From: JAEUNJ01 sp052035955
Lineage (GTDB): Bacteria > Pseudomonadota > Gammaproteobacteria > Burkholderiales > Rhodocyclaceae
Direction of reading: 5' to 3'
Length of the DNA stretch: 64,000 nt
Assembly: GCA_052035955.1 (NCBI GenBank)
Contig: JBPOHD010000027.1
Location: forward strand, 95,017-159,016
The translations under genes and the position numbers were made by a program. A model generated the notes under the pieces. It was given only the letters and a program-made list of their open reading frames with translations. It did no database searches and was not told the origin of the DNA. Every line of letters starts with the position of its first letter. Position 1 is the stretch's first letter. Positions 1 through 9,579 of the stretch are shown here, one piece after another.

Positions 1-1621
1 CCAGGGACATCACGATCTCCTCCCGAATCGGGTCGATCGGGGGATTCGTCACCTGGGCGAAGAGCTGCTTGAAATAGTTGTAGAGCGGCTTGTTCTTGGC
101 CGACAGCACGGGCAGGGACACGTCGTTGCCCATGGACCCGGTGGCCTCCTCGCCGTTCCTGATCATGGGCTCCATGACGAACTTCAGGTCTTCCTGGGTG
201 TAGCCAAAGGCCTGCTGGGTATCGAGGAGGGACTCGGCGAGGTCCAGCGAACCGCCGGCGGCCGGCAGGTCGCCCAGGAAGATGCGCGATTCCTCGATCC
301 AGTGCCCGTAGGGCTCCTGGGTCGAGATGGTCTTCTTGAGTTCCTCGTCATCGATGATCCGGCCCTGCTCAAGGTCGATCAGGAACATCTTGCCCGGCTG
401 CAGGCGCCACTTCTTGACGATCTTTTCCTCGGGGAAGGTCAGCACTCCCATCTCCGACGCCATCAGGACGATGTCATCCTCGGTGACCAGGTAGCGGGCC
501 GGGCGCAGGCCGTTCCGGTCCAGGGTGGCGCCGATCTGCCGGCCATCCGTGAAGGCGACGGCCGCCGGGCCATCCCAGGGCTCCATGATCGGCGCATGGA
601 ATTCGTAGAAGGCTCGGCGCTGCCGGTCCATCAGCGGGTTGCCCGCCCAGGCCTCGGGGATCAGCGTCATCATGGCGTGGGCGAGGGAGTAACCGCCCAT
701 GACCAGGAGTTCGAGCGCGTTGTCGAAGGAGGCCGAGTCGCTCTGTCCCTCGACGATCAGCGGCCACAGCTTGTCCAGGTCCTTGCCCAGCAGTTTCGAG
801 GCCGTGGCCTTCTGGCGGGCCGCCATCCAGTTGATGTTGCCGCGCAGGGTATTGATCTCGCCATTGTGGGCGATCATCCGGAAAGGATGGGCGAGGTCCC
901 AGGTCGGGAAGGTGTTGGTCGAGAACCGCTGGTGCACCAGGGCAATGGCCGAGGTGAGGCGCTCGTCCCGTAGGTCGAGGTAGTACTCGCCCACCTGATG
1001 GGCCAACAGCATGCCCTTGTAGCCGATGGTCCGCGACGACAGGGTCGGGATGTAGAACTGCCGGCCGTCGTCGAGCTTCAGGGCGCGGACGGCATGCTCC
1101 ACCCGCTTGCGGATGACGAAGAGCTTGCGCTCGAAGGCATCCTGGTCGGACGTTCCTTCGCCGCGGCCGATGAATACCTGGCGGACGACCGGCTCTAGGT
1201 CCTTGGCGGCCTGCGCCAGTCCCGTGTTGTCGCGTGGCACGTCCCGCCAGCCGAGGAAGCCCTGGCCTTCCTCGTGGATGATGCGGGCGACGGCGGATTC
1301 GCAGGCGGCCTGGCCGTTGCCGGACTGGGGCAGGAAGACGTTGCCGCACGCGTACTCGCCTTCGGCAGGGAGCGCCATTCCCAGGCGCGCGGCCTCCGAC
1401 CGCAGGAAGGCGTCCGGCAACTGGATCAGTATGCCGGCCCCGTCGCCGAGCAGCGGGTCATAGCCGGTCGCTCCGCGGTGGGTCAGGTTCTCGAGGATCT
1501 TCAGGCCTTGGGCCACGATGCCGTGGCTCTTGCGATTCTTGATGTGGGCGACGAAACCGACACCGCAGGCATCGTGCTCGAAGGAGGGGTCGTAGAGACC
1601 CTGGGCTTGGGGAAGAGCCAT
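1..1621 (-). CDS. gltB: glutamate synthase (NADPH) large subunit, N-terminal part, runs off the left edge
   Basis: This reading frame stays open from its ATG at 1621 to the left edge, so about 540 N-terminal residues of a protein of roughly 1500 are present. The start reads MALPQAQGLYDPSFEHDACGVGF. Cys19 follows a short propeptide and is the expected N-terminal nucleophile of the glutaminase domain, and the NLTHRGATG and GDGAGI segments typical of GltB follow. The enzyme makes two glutamates from glutamine and 2-oxoglutarate in the cytoplasm. It is the last gene of a leftward aroK-aroB-dgt-gltB series, an order common in proteobacteria. The 173-base gap upstream and a promoter-like sequence there suggest it can also be transcribed on its own. 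Confidence 0.93.
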   Translation of the reverse strand, partial: MALPQAQGLYDPSFEHDACGVGFVAHIKNRKSHGIVAQGLKILENLTHRGATGYDPLLGDGAGILIQLPDAFLRSEAARLGMALPAEGEYACGNVFLPQSGNGQAACESAVARIIHEEGQGFLGWRDVPRDNTGLAQAAKDLEPVVRQVFIGRGEGTSDQDAFERKLFVIRKRVEHAVRALKLDDGRQFYIPTLSSRTIGYKGMLLAHQVGEYYLDLRDERLTSAIALVHQRFSTNTFPTWDLAHPFRMIAHNGEINTLRGNINWMAARQKATASKLLGKDLDKLWPLIVEGQSDSASFDNALELLVMGGYSLAHAMMTLIPEAWAGNPLMDRQRRAFYEFHAPIMEPWDGPAAVAFTDGRQIGATLDRNGLRPARYLVTEDDIVLMASEMGVLTFPEEKIVKKWRLQPGKMFLIDLEQGRIIDDEELKKTISTQEPYGHWIEESRIFLGDLPAAGGSLDLAESLLDTQQAFGYTQEDLKFVMEPMIRNGEEATGSMGNDVSLPVLSAKNKPLYNYFKQLFAQVTNPPIDPIREEIVMSL

Positions 1622-1699
1622 GACTACTTTCCTCTTAGGGGCCGCTCCTGGCAGGGTGCGGCCGGAAAAAAGCCGGGCGACCAATTGCGGCGCTCCGGC

Positions 1700-1727
1700 T
1701 CTATAAAACCAATGGGCGAACGATCAA
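1700..1727 (-). promoter_or_regulatory. candidate sigma70-type promoter for gltB
   Basis: On the minus strand TTGATC (1722-1727) lies 16 bases before TATAGA (1700-1705), about 80 bases upstream of the gltB start. It sits in an AT-richer patch between dgt and gltB. Prediction from sequence only. Confidence 0.4.
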
Positions 1728-1794
1728 ATATACCGGCAAACGTGTGGGACTTCAACATGCTGCAATGCGGCACCAGGATGGGGCGAAACGGTGT

Positions 1795-2946
1795 TCAGAT
1801 TTCCCCGACGGCGAACAGTCGACGATGTTCCTTCACGGCGTAACGGTCGGTCATGCCGGCAATGTAGTCGGCCACGGCACGGGCCCTGGGATCGGGCATC
1901 AGCGGGTCCCCGGATTGCCCGGCCTCGGCCAGGGCCTGGTACTGCGTCGGGAGCAGGCGGTGGTCCCCCATGAAGGCCGCGAAAAGGTCGCGGATGATGC
2001 GACGGGCCTTGTTGGTGGTCCGCAGCACCTGGTAGTGGCGGTAAAGGCGGGCGCCCAGAAAAGTCTTCAGGGCGCGGTTCTCCTCCCGCATCGCAGGGGT
2101 GAATCCGACCAGTTGGGGCGCGGCGCGCACGGCCTCTGGATCGTCGGGACGCAGATCCTCGATGCGGCGTCCCGTTTCCGCCAGGAGGTCGGTCACCTGG
2201 GCGTCGATCATGCGCCTGACGGTTTCGTGGATCAGCCGACGGCCGCCGATCTGCGGAAACTCCCGCCGGACCTCGTCCTCGTGGCGGGCGAAGAGACTGA
2301 CCTGGCGCAGGTCCCCGGGGGCGATCAGGCCGGCCCTCAGGCCGTCGTCCACGTCGTGGTTGTTGTAGGCGATTTCGTCGGCCAGGTTGCAGATCTGGGC
2401 CTCCAGCGAGGGCCGGCGGTCCTCGAGGAAGCGTCGCCCCAGGTCGCCGAGGAGCCGCGCCCGGGCCGGGGAGCAATGCTTCAGGATGCCCTCCCGGGTC
2501 TCGTACATCAGGTTGAGTCCGTCGAAGGCGCCGTAGCGCTCTTCCAGCAGGTCCACGATGCGCAGGCTCTGCAGGTTGTGCTCGAATCCGCCATGGTCCT
2601 TCAGGCAGTCGTTGAGCGCGTCCTGCCCGGCATGGCCGAAGGGGGTGTGTCCGAGGTCGTGGGCGAGCGCTATCGCTTCGGCCAGGTCGTCGTTGAGGTG
2701 CAGGGCGCGGGCGATTGCACGGGCGATCTGGGCCACCTCGATGGAGTGGGTCAGCCGGGTCCGGAAGAGGTCGCCCTCGTGGTTCAGGAAGACCTGGGTC
2801 TTGTATTCGAGACGGCGGAAAGCCGTGGAGTGAACAATGCGATCCCGGTCCCGTTGGAATTCGCCACGGGCCTTTGGCCGCGGTTCCGGATGGCGGCGCC
2901 CGCGGGAACTCCCTTCCGAGACGGCCCAGGAGGCAAGTTCAGGCAC
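1795..2946 (-). CDS. dgt: dGTP triphosphohydrolase-like HD-domain protein
   Basis: 383 residues with the HD phosphohydrolase fold of the dGTPase family. His67 (LTHS) and the HDLGH motif with His96-Asp97 are the metal ligands, followed by TPFGHAG. The family hydrolyses dNTPs to deoxynucleoside and triphosphate and so affects dNTP pools. The size fits the shorter 'dGTPase-like, type 2' group rather than the 505-residue E. coli enzyme, so exact substrate preference is uncertain. The start is GTG at 2946 and overlaps the end of aroB by 8 bases, implying translational coupling in the aroK-aroB-dgt run. Confidence 0.88.
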   Translation of the reverse strand: MPELASWAVSEGSSRGRRHPEPRPKARGEFQRDRDRIVHSTAFRRLEYKTQVFLNHEGDLFRTRLTHSIEVAQIARAIARALHLNDDLAEAIALAHDLGHTPFGHAGQDALNDCLKDHGGFEHNLQSLRIVDLLEERYGAFDGLNLMYETREGILKHCSPARARLLGDLGRRFLEDRRPSLEAQICNLADEIAYNNHDVDDGLRAGLIAPGDLRQVSLFARHEDEVRREFPQIGGRRLIHETVRRMIDAQVTDLLAETGRRIEDLRPDDPEAVRAAPQLVGFTPAMREENRALKTFLGARLYRHYQVLRTTNKARRIIRDLFAAFMGDHRLLPTQYQALAEAGQSGDPLMPDPRARAVADYIAGMTDRYAVKEHRRLFAVGEI

Positions 2947-4030
2947 AACAGGTCTCGATGGCGGCCCGGACGTCCGCCTCCGGAGCGTCGGCCCAGGTGA
3001 GGGCCTCGCCCGGTTGCTTGAGCAGGACGAGGCGCAACCTGCCCGCGAGGACCTTCTTGTCGTGGGCCATCAATTCCAGGTACCGGTCTGCGCCGAGCGT
3101 CGGTCCGGCAACTGGCAGCCGCGCCGCCAGCAACAGGCGCCTGACCCGTTCGACATCGGCCGACCGCAGCCAACCGAGACGGCAGGACAATTCCGCGGCC
3201 ATCAGCATGCCGACGGCGACGGCTTCGCCGTGCAGCCATTCTCCGTAGCCCAACCCCGTCTCGATGGCGTGCCCGAAAGTGTGGCCCAGATTCAGGAGGG
3301 CCCGCCCCCCGTCCCCGGCCGTCTCCCTCTCGTCGCCGGCAACCACTTCGGCCTTGTTGGCGCAGGACCGCTCGATGGCGTAAGTGAGTGCTTGCGGATC
3401 ACGGCCCACGAGGGCGTCCATGTGGGCCTCGAGCCAGTGCAGGAAAGGCAGGTCCCGGATGAGGCCGTACTTGATGACCTCTGCCAGACCGGCCGACAGT
3501 TCACGGTCCGGCAAAGTGTCGAGGGTCTGAGTGTCGGCGAGTACCACCCGTGGCTGCCAGAAGGCACCGATCATGTTCTTGCCGCGCGGGTGGTTGATGC
3601 CCGTCTTGCCGCCGACGGAGGAATCGACCTGGGAGAGCAGCGTCGTCGGAACCTGGGCGAAGGCGATCCCGCGCTGGTAGGAGGCGGCGGCGAAGCCGGC
3701 GAGGTCCCCGATGACACCGCCGCCAAGGGCCACCAGCAAGGTCGTGCGGTCGCAGCGCTGGGCAAGCAGGGCATCGAAGATGTCGTTGAGCGTTGTCCAG
3801 GTCTTGAAGGCCTCGCCGTCCGGCAGGGCGATCTCGGACACCTGCAAACCGGCCTCCCGCAGGGGCCCGGCCAGGCGCTCCATGTAAAGGGGCGCGATCG
3901 TGGTATTGCTAACCACCACGACGCGCTTGCCCGGAGCCCGGGATGCGACCAGTTGCGGACGATCCAGGAGTCCCGGACCGATATGGATGGGGTAGCTTCG
4001 TTCGCCGAGACCGACGGTCAGGCTGCGCAC
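2939..4030 (-). CDS. aroB: 3-dehydroquinate synthase
   Basis: 363 residues, the usual AroB length. The NAD-binding GGGVIGDLAGF segment and the DSSVGGKTGINHP / GKNMIGAF active-site segments are intact. The enzyme converts DAHP to 3-dehydroquinate, the second step of the shikimate pathway, in the cytoplasm. It overlaps aroK upstream by 13 bases and dgt downstream by 8 bases, so the three are very likely one transcript. Confidence 0.96.
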   Translation of the reverse strand: MRSLTVGLGERSYPIHIGPGLLDRPQLVASRAPGKRVVVVSNTTIAPLYMERLAGPLREAGLQVSEIALPDGEAFKTWTTLNDIFDALLAQRCDRTTLLVALGGGVIGDLAGFAAASYQRGIAFAQVPTTLLSQVDSSVGGKTGINHPRGKNMIGAFWQPRVVLADTQTLDTLPDRELSAGLAEVIKYGLIRDLPFLHWLEAHMDALVGRDPQALTYAIERSCANKAEVVAGDERETAGDGGRALLNLGHTFGHAIETGLGYGEWLHGEAVAVGMLMAAELSCRLGWLRSADVERVRRLLLAARLPVAGPTLGADRYLELMAHDKKVLAGRLRLVLLKQPGEALTWADAPEADVRAAIETCCA

Positions 4031-4542
4031 TGGCGTTCCAACTCCTGCTCGATCCGACGCAACACGCCGCTGGTGCCGACACAGCCGTCGATCACGAGAT
4101 CGGCCACCTCCCGATACAGGGGGTCGCGCTCCGTATGGAGGGACTCCAGCCGGCCCAGGGGGTCGGGCACCTGGAGCAGCGGGCGGTTCCGGTCATGCCG
4201 GGTACGCTCGTAGAGGATGCGGGGCGGCACGCGCAGATAAAAGACCATGCCGCGCTCCCGGAGATGGCGTCGATTGGCCGGGTCCAGAACGACGCCGCCG
4301 CCCGTTGCCAGGACCAGGTCGGTTTCCCGGGTCAGGGAATCGACCATCTGCGCCTCCCGTTGCCGGAAGCCGGACTCGCCCTCGATCTCGAATATCACAG
4401 GCACCTTGACGCCGGTTCTGGCTTCGATCTCCAGGTCGCAATCGACGAAGCGCTTGTTGAGGCGCTTGGCCAGTTGGCGTCCGATGGTGGTTTTTCCTGC
4501 CCCCATCATGCCCACGAGAAATATGTTCTTCGCACGCTCCAC
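4018..4542 (-). CDS. aroK: shikimate kinase
   Basis: 174 residues with the P-loop GMMGAGKTT at residues 11-19, the shikimate-binding region around DCDLEIE, and the GGGVV segment typical of AroK. It phosphorylates shikimate at the 3-hydroxyl using ATP. It is the first gene of the aroK-aroB pair, and its stop overlaps the aroB start. The classic aroKB pairing supports the call. Confidence 0.96.
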   Translation of the reverse strand: MERAKNIFLVGMMGAGKTTIGRQLAKRLNKRFVDCDLEIEARTGVKVPVIFEIEGESGFRQREAQMVDSLTRETDLVLATGGGVVLDPANRRHLRERGMVFYLRVPPRILYERTRHDRNRPLLQVPDPLGRLESLHTERDPLYREVADLVIDGCVGTSGVLRRIEQELERQCAA

Positions 4543-4569
4543 GGGTCGATTCTAGCAGCGCGCCTCAAA

Positions 4570-4595
4570 CAAAAAGGGCGGCACGGGCCGCCCTT
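4570..4595 (-). terminator. rho-independent terminator of the cytochrome c4 gene
   Basis: Read on the minus strand, a GGGCGGC/GCCGCCC stem (4576-4582 with 4587-4593) with a 4-base loop is followed by TTTTTGTTT. It lies about 20 bases past the stop of the cytochrome c4 gene and separates it from aroK. Confidence 0.85.
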
Positions 4596-4615
4596 CCCTT
4601 GACCGGAGAACCGGC

Positions 4616-5278
4616 TCAGCGCAGGCCAGCCACGTAGTCGGCGACGGCCTTGATTTCGGCGTCGGTCATTTTCACCGCCACCATGCGCATCATCTTGTTG
4701 GGATCGTTGGCCCGACCGGCCGTGTCCTTGGGGTCGGCACCCGCCGCCCGGAAAGCCTTCAGCTGCGCCTCCAGGTAGTCCGCGAACTGGCCACCGATGC
4801 GAGGATATTGGGCGGGAATTCCGGCGCCGGCCGGGCCGTGACAGGCGGCACAGGCAGGCAGTCCCTTCGCATGGTCGCCCGAGCGATAGAGCTTCTGGCC
4901 CATCTCGACGGTGTCCCGATTCTTGGCCTGTTCGCCGCTCTGTTTCTGGCTCGAGAAGTAGGCCGCGAAATCCCGCATCTGCTCTTCGGTGTAGGGGGCA
5001 ATCATGCCGTTCATGACGGCATTGACACGCTCGGGCTGCTTGCCTTCGGCCCCCTTGAAGTTGGTCATTTGCTTGAAGAGGTAGTCGGCATGCTGGCCGG
5101 CGAGTTTGGGATTGACGGCGGTGGTACTGTTGCCATCGGCACCGTGGCACGCGGCACACACCGTCGAGGCAATGGGCTGGCCTTTCGCGGGGTCGCCCTT
5201 GTAGGGCGCCGCGGCATGGTCGGCGGCAGCGGCGGTGCCGGCAGCGAAGGTCAGGGCGAGCAGCAGGTGGCGCTTCAT
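4616..5278 (-). CDS. dihaem cytochrome c4
   Basis: 220 residues with a cleavable Sec signal ending around AAAA-D20 and two CAACH haem-binding sites, at residues 41-45 and 143-147, one in each half of a duplicated class I cytochrome c fold. This is the layout of cytochrome c4, a periplasmic electron carrier usually feeding terminal oxidases. Conserved Met residues in each half could be the sixth ligands. It is a single-gene unit with its own terminator, divergent from engB. It needs the Ccm system encoded further right for haem attachment. Confidence 0.92.
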   Translation of the reverse strand: MKRHLLLALTFAAGTAAAADHAAAPYKGDPAKGQPIASTVCAACHGADGNSTTAVNPKLAGQHADYLFKQMTNFKGAEGKQPERVNAVMNGMIAPYTEEQMRDFAAYFSSQKQSGEQAKNRDTVEMGQKLYRSGDHAKGLPACAACHGPAGAGIPAQYPRIGGQFADYLEAQLKAFRAAGADPKDTAGRANDPNKMMRMVAVKMTDAEIKAVADYVAGLR

Positions 5279-5393
5279 CTCGGTGCTCCAGGGAAGTCGA
5301 GGGTAATAAACATGCTATTCTAACCCAGCTTATCCCCCGTTTGAACCCCCACGCCACTCCCGATCTTCACCCTGCCCGGAGGCGGCGCCCGCC

Positions 5394-6014
5394 ATGACCC
5401 CTGCCCCACGCCCTCCCAGCCTGTTTCGCCACGCCGAGTTCGAGACTTCGGTGGCTCATCCGGACCAGTTGCCGCCGCCTTTCGCGCCCGAGATCGCATT
5501 CGCCGGCCGTTCCAACGCCGGAAAGTCCTCGGCCCTGAACACCCTCGTCGGACACACCCGGCTGGCCTTCGTGTCCAAGACGCCCGGGCGCACCCAGTTG
5601 ATCAACCTGTTCCGGCTCAGGAACGGCGCCGCCCTCGTGGATCTGCCGGGTTACGGCTATGCGCAAGTCCCCGAGGCCGTAAGGCGCCAATGGCAGGGCC
5701 TGCTGGAGGTCTACCTGACGCATCGGCCGAACCTGGTCGGCCTCGTGCTGATCATGGATGCCCGCCGCCCGTTTACCGACCTGGATCGGCAGATGGTCGC
5801 CTGGTTCGCCCCCTCCGGGAGGCCGATCCACTGCCTCCTGACCAAGGCCGACAAGCTGACCCGGCAGGAGCAGGCCAACGCCTTGCGCGAGGCCAGGAAA
5901 GTGGCCGCCACCCTGGGCAGCACCATCGGACTGCAGTTGTTCTCCAGCCTCAAGAAGACGGGGGTCGACGAGGCCGAATCGGCCATTGAACCTTGGGTGA
6001 TCGCCACGGCCTGA
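5394..6014 (+). CDS. engB: ribosome biogenesis GTP-binding protein YihA/YsxC/EngB
   Basis: 206 residues of a TRAFAC-class GTPase. G1 is GRSNAGKS at residues 38-45, the switch region carries TPGRTQ, G3 is DLPGYG, and G4 is TKAD. EngB takes part in large ribosomal subunit assembly. It is divergent from the cytochrome c4 gene, as is common in beta- and gammaproteobacteria. Its stop lies 6 bases from the end of the convergent DUF1850 gene. Confidence 0.95.
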   Translation: MTPAPRPPSLFRHAEFETSVAHPDQLPPPFAPEIAFAGRSNAGKSSALNTLVGHTRLAFVSKTPGRTQLINLFRLRNGAALVDLPGYGYAQVPEAVRRQWQGLLEVYLTHRPNLVGLVLIMDARRPFTDLDRQMVAWFAPSGRPIHCLLTKADKLTRQEQANALREARKVAATLGSTIGLQLFSSLKKTGVDEAESAIEPWVIATA

Positions 6015-6020
6015 CGCCGC

Positions 6021-6395
6021 TCACGAATCGTCACACGCGGTGAGGACCACGCCTCGGTCTTCCCCGTCGCGGGGCAATACCTCGCCGAGGCGCCGACAGC
6101 CCCCCGCGAAACACAACTCGTAATCGGGCGAGTAGCCGCTGGCCTCAAGACGAATCTGCGGACCGCCCCCGGACGGCCGGTAATGCCACATCCCGTTCAC
6201 CAGCACGGAACCCGCGGGGGGTTCCATTCCCGCGCCGGTACCCCGGATTCGGGCTTCGTCGATGGTCAGCCGCCCGGCTTCGACCCGCCAATCCTCTTCC
6301 CAGCGTACCCTCTCGACCGAGTGATTCCAGGCCAGAGTAAACATCTGGGTGGCGATCACCGCCACGGCGGCACCCGCCGACAGGCAGACCGGCAT
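6021..6395 (-). CDS. DUF1850 protein, companion of the TRAP permease
   Basis: 124 residues beginning MPVCLSAG with a short hydrophobic N-terminus that may be a signal or membrane anchor. The body has the DUF1850 pattern: FTLAWNHSVER, WEEDW, GTGAGMEPP and a Cys pair in LCFAGGC. DUF1850 genes are typically found directly after fused TRAP permeases of the TAXI type; their function is unknown. The start ATG overlaps the permease stop (ATGA), so it is translationally coupled. A longer upstream reading exists but would run inside the permease gene. Confidence 0.8.
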   Translation of the reverse strand: MPVCLSAGAAVAVIATQMFTLAWNHSVERVRWEEDWRVEAGRLTIDEARIRGTGAGMEPPAGSVLVNGMWHYRPSGGGPQIRLEASGYSPDYELCFAGGCRRLGEVLPRDGEDRGVVLTACDDS

Positions 6396-8479
6396 CAGGT
6401 GGTGGGCATCCGCCGACTGCGCAGCCAGTGCCAGGCGAGGAAAGCCGCCGACATTGCGAAGCCAATCTCGTCGGTCAACGGCACTGCCAATACCAGCATG
6501 AAGGCTGCGCCAGCAGCAAATACACGTTCGACCAGGTTCAGGGGAGTCCTGAGATGACCGATGGCCGCCGCCCCCCAAAGGACGATGGCAAGCACCGCCT
6601 TCATGACCACATAGGCCACTGCCACGACGGAGGGATCGCCCTGGAGCATCAACGCATTGTCATAGACCGCCATGTAGGGGACGACGAAGCCGGCGATGGC
6701 AATCTGGACCGCCTTGAAGCCGATCTTCATCGGCGATTCCTTGGCAATGCTGGAGGCGGCGAAGGCGGCCAGGGCCACCGGCGGCGTCAGGTCGGCCATG
6801 ATGCCGAAATAGAAGACGAACATATGGCTGACGATCAGCGGCACCCCGAGCTTGAGCAGGGCCGGGGCGGCAATCGAGCTGGTGATGATGTAGTTCGGGA
6901 TGGTCGGGATGCCCATGCCGAGGACCAGGCACACCACCATGGTTAGGAACAGCGACAGGAAGACGCTCGTCTCCCCGATCTGGAGGATGAAGCCGGCAAA
7001 GCTGGAGGCGGCCCCCGTAAGGGTAAGGACGCCGATGATGACCCCGACAACCGCACAGGCGACCCCTACGGGCAGCGCCTGCCGGGCGCCGTCGACCAGG
7101 CTCATCCTGATGGCATGGAGCGTCCTGCGGCCGCCGTGCACCGCGAACACCTGGGCCACGAGGGCGGCGATCAGGGCCAGCAGGGGCAGGATGCCCCATT
7201 GGTCCATCTGCTTGACGAAAGCGGCCGCGGCAAGCCCGAGCGCGAGCCAGAAGACGTAACGGAAAGCGGTGGCGGAAATGCGCGCGGCGATGGCCGCGCC
7301 GAGGATCAGGATGGCCGTCAGGGCGAGGCCTGTCATGCCGGCAAACATGGGCGTGAAACCGTTGAACAACATCCAGACCAGGACGGCCAGCGGCAGGATC
7401 AGGTGCCAGTTCTCCTTCAACGCCCGCAAGGGATCCGGACACTGGTCCCTGGGCAAACCCGTCAGGCCCTTCTTTCCGGCTTCCAGATGGACCATCCAGA
7501 AGGCCGTGACGTAGTAGAGGATGGCCGGGATGGCCGCCGCCTTGACGATTTCCGAGTAGGGCACATTGATGTTCTCGGCCATGATGAAGGCCACCGCCCC
7601 CATGACGGGCGGCATGATCTGCCCGCCCATGCTGGCCGTGGCTTCCACGGCGCCGGCGAAAATCCCCGAGTAACCGAAACGTTTCATCAACGGGATAGTG
7701 AACTGACCGGTGGTCAATACGTTGGCGACACCGGAGCCGGAAATGGTTCCCATCAACCCGGAGGATACGACCGCGACCTTCGCGGGGCCGCCTTTGGTAT
7801 GGCCGACCAGTCCCAGGGCGAGGGAGTTGAAGAGGTGGATCATTCCGGCATGTTCGAGGAATGCGCCGAACAGGATGAACAGGAAGATGTAGGTGGCGGA
7901 TACCAGGGTCGGTATGCCGAAGATACCCTCCGTGCCCAGCGCCAGTTGATTGACGATCTGATCGAACCCATAGCCGCGGTGGGCGAAAGCCCCCGGGAGA
8001 TACTGGCCGAAAAGTCCGTAAAGGAGGAAGACGCCGCATACGATGGGCAGCGCCAGGCCGAGGATGCGACGCGATGCCTCGAATACCATGATGACCAGGG
8101 CGGTGCCCACCATCAGATCGGCAGTGCTGGGATCGCCGGAGCGCTGTATCAGGTCGGCCTCGAATACCCAATGGTAGGTGCCGAGCGCGAAGGCGCCGAG
8201 GGCCAGGATCCAGTCGGCGGCACCGACGCGCGTCAGTTTCCCTGCGTGCCGGAAAGCCGGAAAGAGTATGAAGGTCACTGCCAGGAGGAAGCCTACGTGC
8301 AAGGACCGGATGACCAGGCTGGACAGGGGGTGGAAGGCCGCGACCACCAGTTGGTAGGCGGAAAACGCCAGGCAGAGGGAAGAGAGGATACGCAGACTCA
8401 GCCCTCCGAGCCGGCGCTGCACGCCATGCTCGGAGAACTCGTCCAGGCCGTGGTCGGGTGCCACGCTATGGTCATTCAC
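6395..8479 (-). CDS. TRAP transporter fused permease (4TM/12TM, DctQM type)
   Basis: 694 residues, mostly hydrophobic. Four N-terminal segments match the small DctQ-like subunit and the rest matches the large DctM-like subunit. Recognisable pieces are SGSGVANVLTTGQFTIPLM, a GGQIMPPVMGA loop and GMGIPTIPNYII. Such permeases use an ion gradient to import organic acids delivered by a TAXI-type binding protein. It lies between the TAXI gene upstream and the DUF1850 gene downstream, giving a three-gene leftward operon. The substrate cannot be told from sequence. Confidence 0.93.
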   Translation of the reverse strand: MNDHSVAPDHGLDEFSEHGVQRRLGGLSLRILSSLCLAFSAYQLVVAAFHPLSSLVIRSLHVGFLLAVTFILFPAFRHAGKLTRVGAADWILALGAFALGTYHWVFEADLIQRSGDPSTADLMVGTALVIMVFEASRRILGLALPIVCGVFLLYGLFGQYLPGAFAHRGYGFDQIVNQLALGTEGIFGIPTLVSATYIFLFILFGAFLEHAGMIHLFNSLALGLVGHTKGGPAKVAVVSSGLMGTISGSGVANVLTTGQFTIPLMKRFGYSGIFAGAVEATASMGGQIMPPVMGAVAFIMAENINVPYSEIVKAAAIPAILYYVTAFWMVHLEAGKKGLTGLPRDQCPDPLRALKENWHLILPLAVLVWMLFNGFTPMFAGMTGLALTAILILGAAIAARISATAFRYVFWLALGLAAAAFVKQMDQWGILPLLALIAALVAQVFAVHGGRRTLHAIRMSLVDGARQALPVGVACAVVGVIIGVLTLTGAASSFAGFILQIGETSVFLSLFLTMVVCLVLGMGIPTIPNYIITSSIAAPALLKLGVPLIVSHMFVFYFGIMADLTPPVALAAFAASSIAKESPMKIGFKAVQIAIAGFVVPYMAVYDNALMLQGDPSVVAVAYVVMKAVLAIVLWGAAAIGHLRTPLNLVERVFAAGAAFMLVLAVPLTDEIGFAMSAAFLAWHWLRSRRMPTT

Positions 8480-8583
8480 CGCATCGCTCCCCGAACCGAA
8501 CGCATCCGCCCGCTGGCCCTTTCGGCATCATGCCGTCCCCTCCCAGGAACATGGCGCCATGACTGGCAAGTGAAGCAACCCGC

Positions 8584-9528
8584 CTATTTGATCAACCCGG
8601 CCTCGCGATAGTACTTCTCGGCACCGGGATGCAAAGGCACCGGCGGCTGCTTTGCGGCGCCATCCCTGCTGATGGCCTTGGCGGCCGCATGGGCGGCAAC
8701 CATCGCATCCAGATTCTCGAACATGGACTTGGTCATCCGGTATGCGGTCTCCGTCGGGACACCCTCGTGGGTGACCAGGAAGTTCTGCACCGCTACCGTC
8801 TGCACCGGTTCGGCCTGCCCGCCGTAGGTATTGCCCGGGATCGTGCCCGACTGGTAGGCCGCCTCGCCTATCCTGGCCACCACCTCGGCCGGAATCGGCA
8901 CAATGACGATCTTCACCGCCGTGGCCAGGTCCCGCACGGCCGCCACGCCAAGGCCGGCCGATATCAGCGTCGCATCGAGCTGACGGTTCTTGATGAGTTC
9001 GACGGACTCGCCGAAGGGAAGGTACTCCACCTTGCCGAGGTCCTTGTACGTAAGACCGGCACCGCGAAAGATGTCACGCGCGTTCAGTTCCGTACCCGAC
9101 TTGGGAGCGCCGACGGCAACCCGCTTGCCCTTGAGGTCGGCCAGGGTGCGGATGCCCGAATCGGCGTTGGCGACGATCTGGATGTAGTTCGGGTAGATGG
9201 CAGCCACCGTGCGCAACTTCTTCAGGGGCGACTTGAAGCCCGCTTCCTCGTTGCCCTTCCAGGCTTCGTTGAGGGCATCGCCCAGGCTGAAGGCGATCTC
9301 GCCCCGTCCTGCCTGCAGCAGATTCAGGTTCTCGGCGCTCGCCTTGGTGGCCTGGACCGACACCTTGGCGCCCGGGATGGCCTTGCCGTAAATCTGCGAC
9401 AGGGCGACACCAAGGGGGTAATAGACCCCGCTCGTGCCTCCGGTCAGGACGTTGATGAACTCGTCGGCCCTGGCGGCCACCGCAAACAGGGCCATCGCCC
9501 CCGCGAACACAAGGGTACGGACTCGCAT
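8584..9528 (-). CDS. TAXI-family TRAP transporter solute-binding protein
   Basis: 314 residues with a Sec signal peptide (cleavage near ARA-DEF). The GGTSGVYYPLG start and the later QATKASAENLNLL segment are hallmarks of the TAXI (TRAP-associated extracytoplasmic immunogenic) family. It should bind a solute, often glutamate or a dicarboxylate, in the periplasm and hand it to the fused permease encoded 105 bases downstream. First gene of the operon. Confidence 0.93.
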   Translation of the reverse strand: MRVRTLVFAGAMALFAVAARADEFINVLTGGTSGVYYPLGVALSQIYGKAIPGAKVSVQATKASAENLNLLQAGRGEIAFSLGDALNEAWKGNEEAGFKSPLKKLRTVAAIYPNYIQIVANADSGIRTLADLKGKRVAVGAPKSGTELNARDIFRGAGLTYKDLGKVEYLPFGESVELIKNRQLDATLISAGLGVAAVRDLATAVKIVIVPIPAEVVARIGEAAYQSGTIPGNTYGGQAEPVQTVAVQNFLVTHEGVPTETAYRMTKSMFENLDAMVAAHAAAKAISRDGAAKQPPVPLHPGAEKYYREAGLIK

Positions 9529-9579
9529 GCTCTCCTCCGGATCGGATCTTATTGGTACTTCGATTATAGGGGCAGGCGA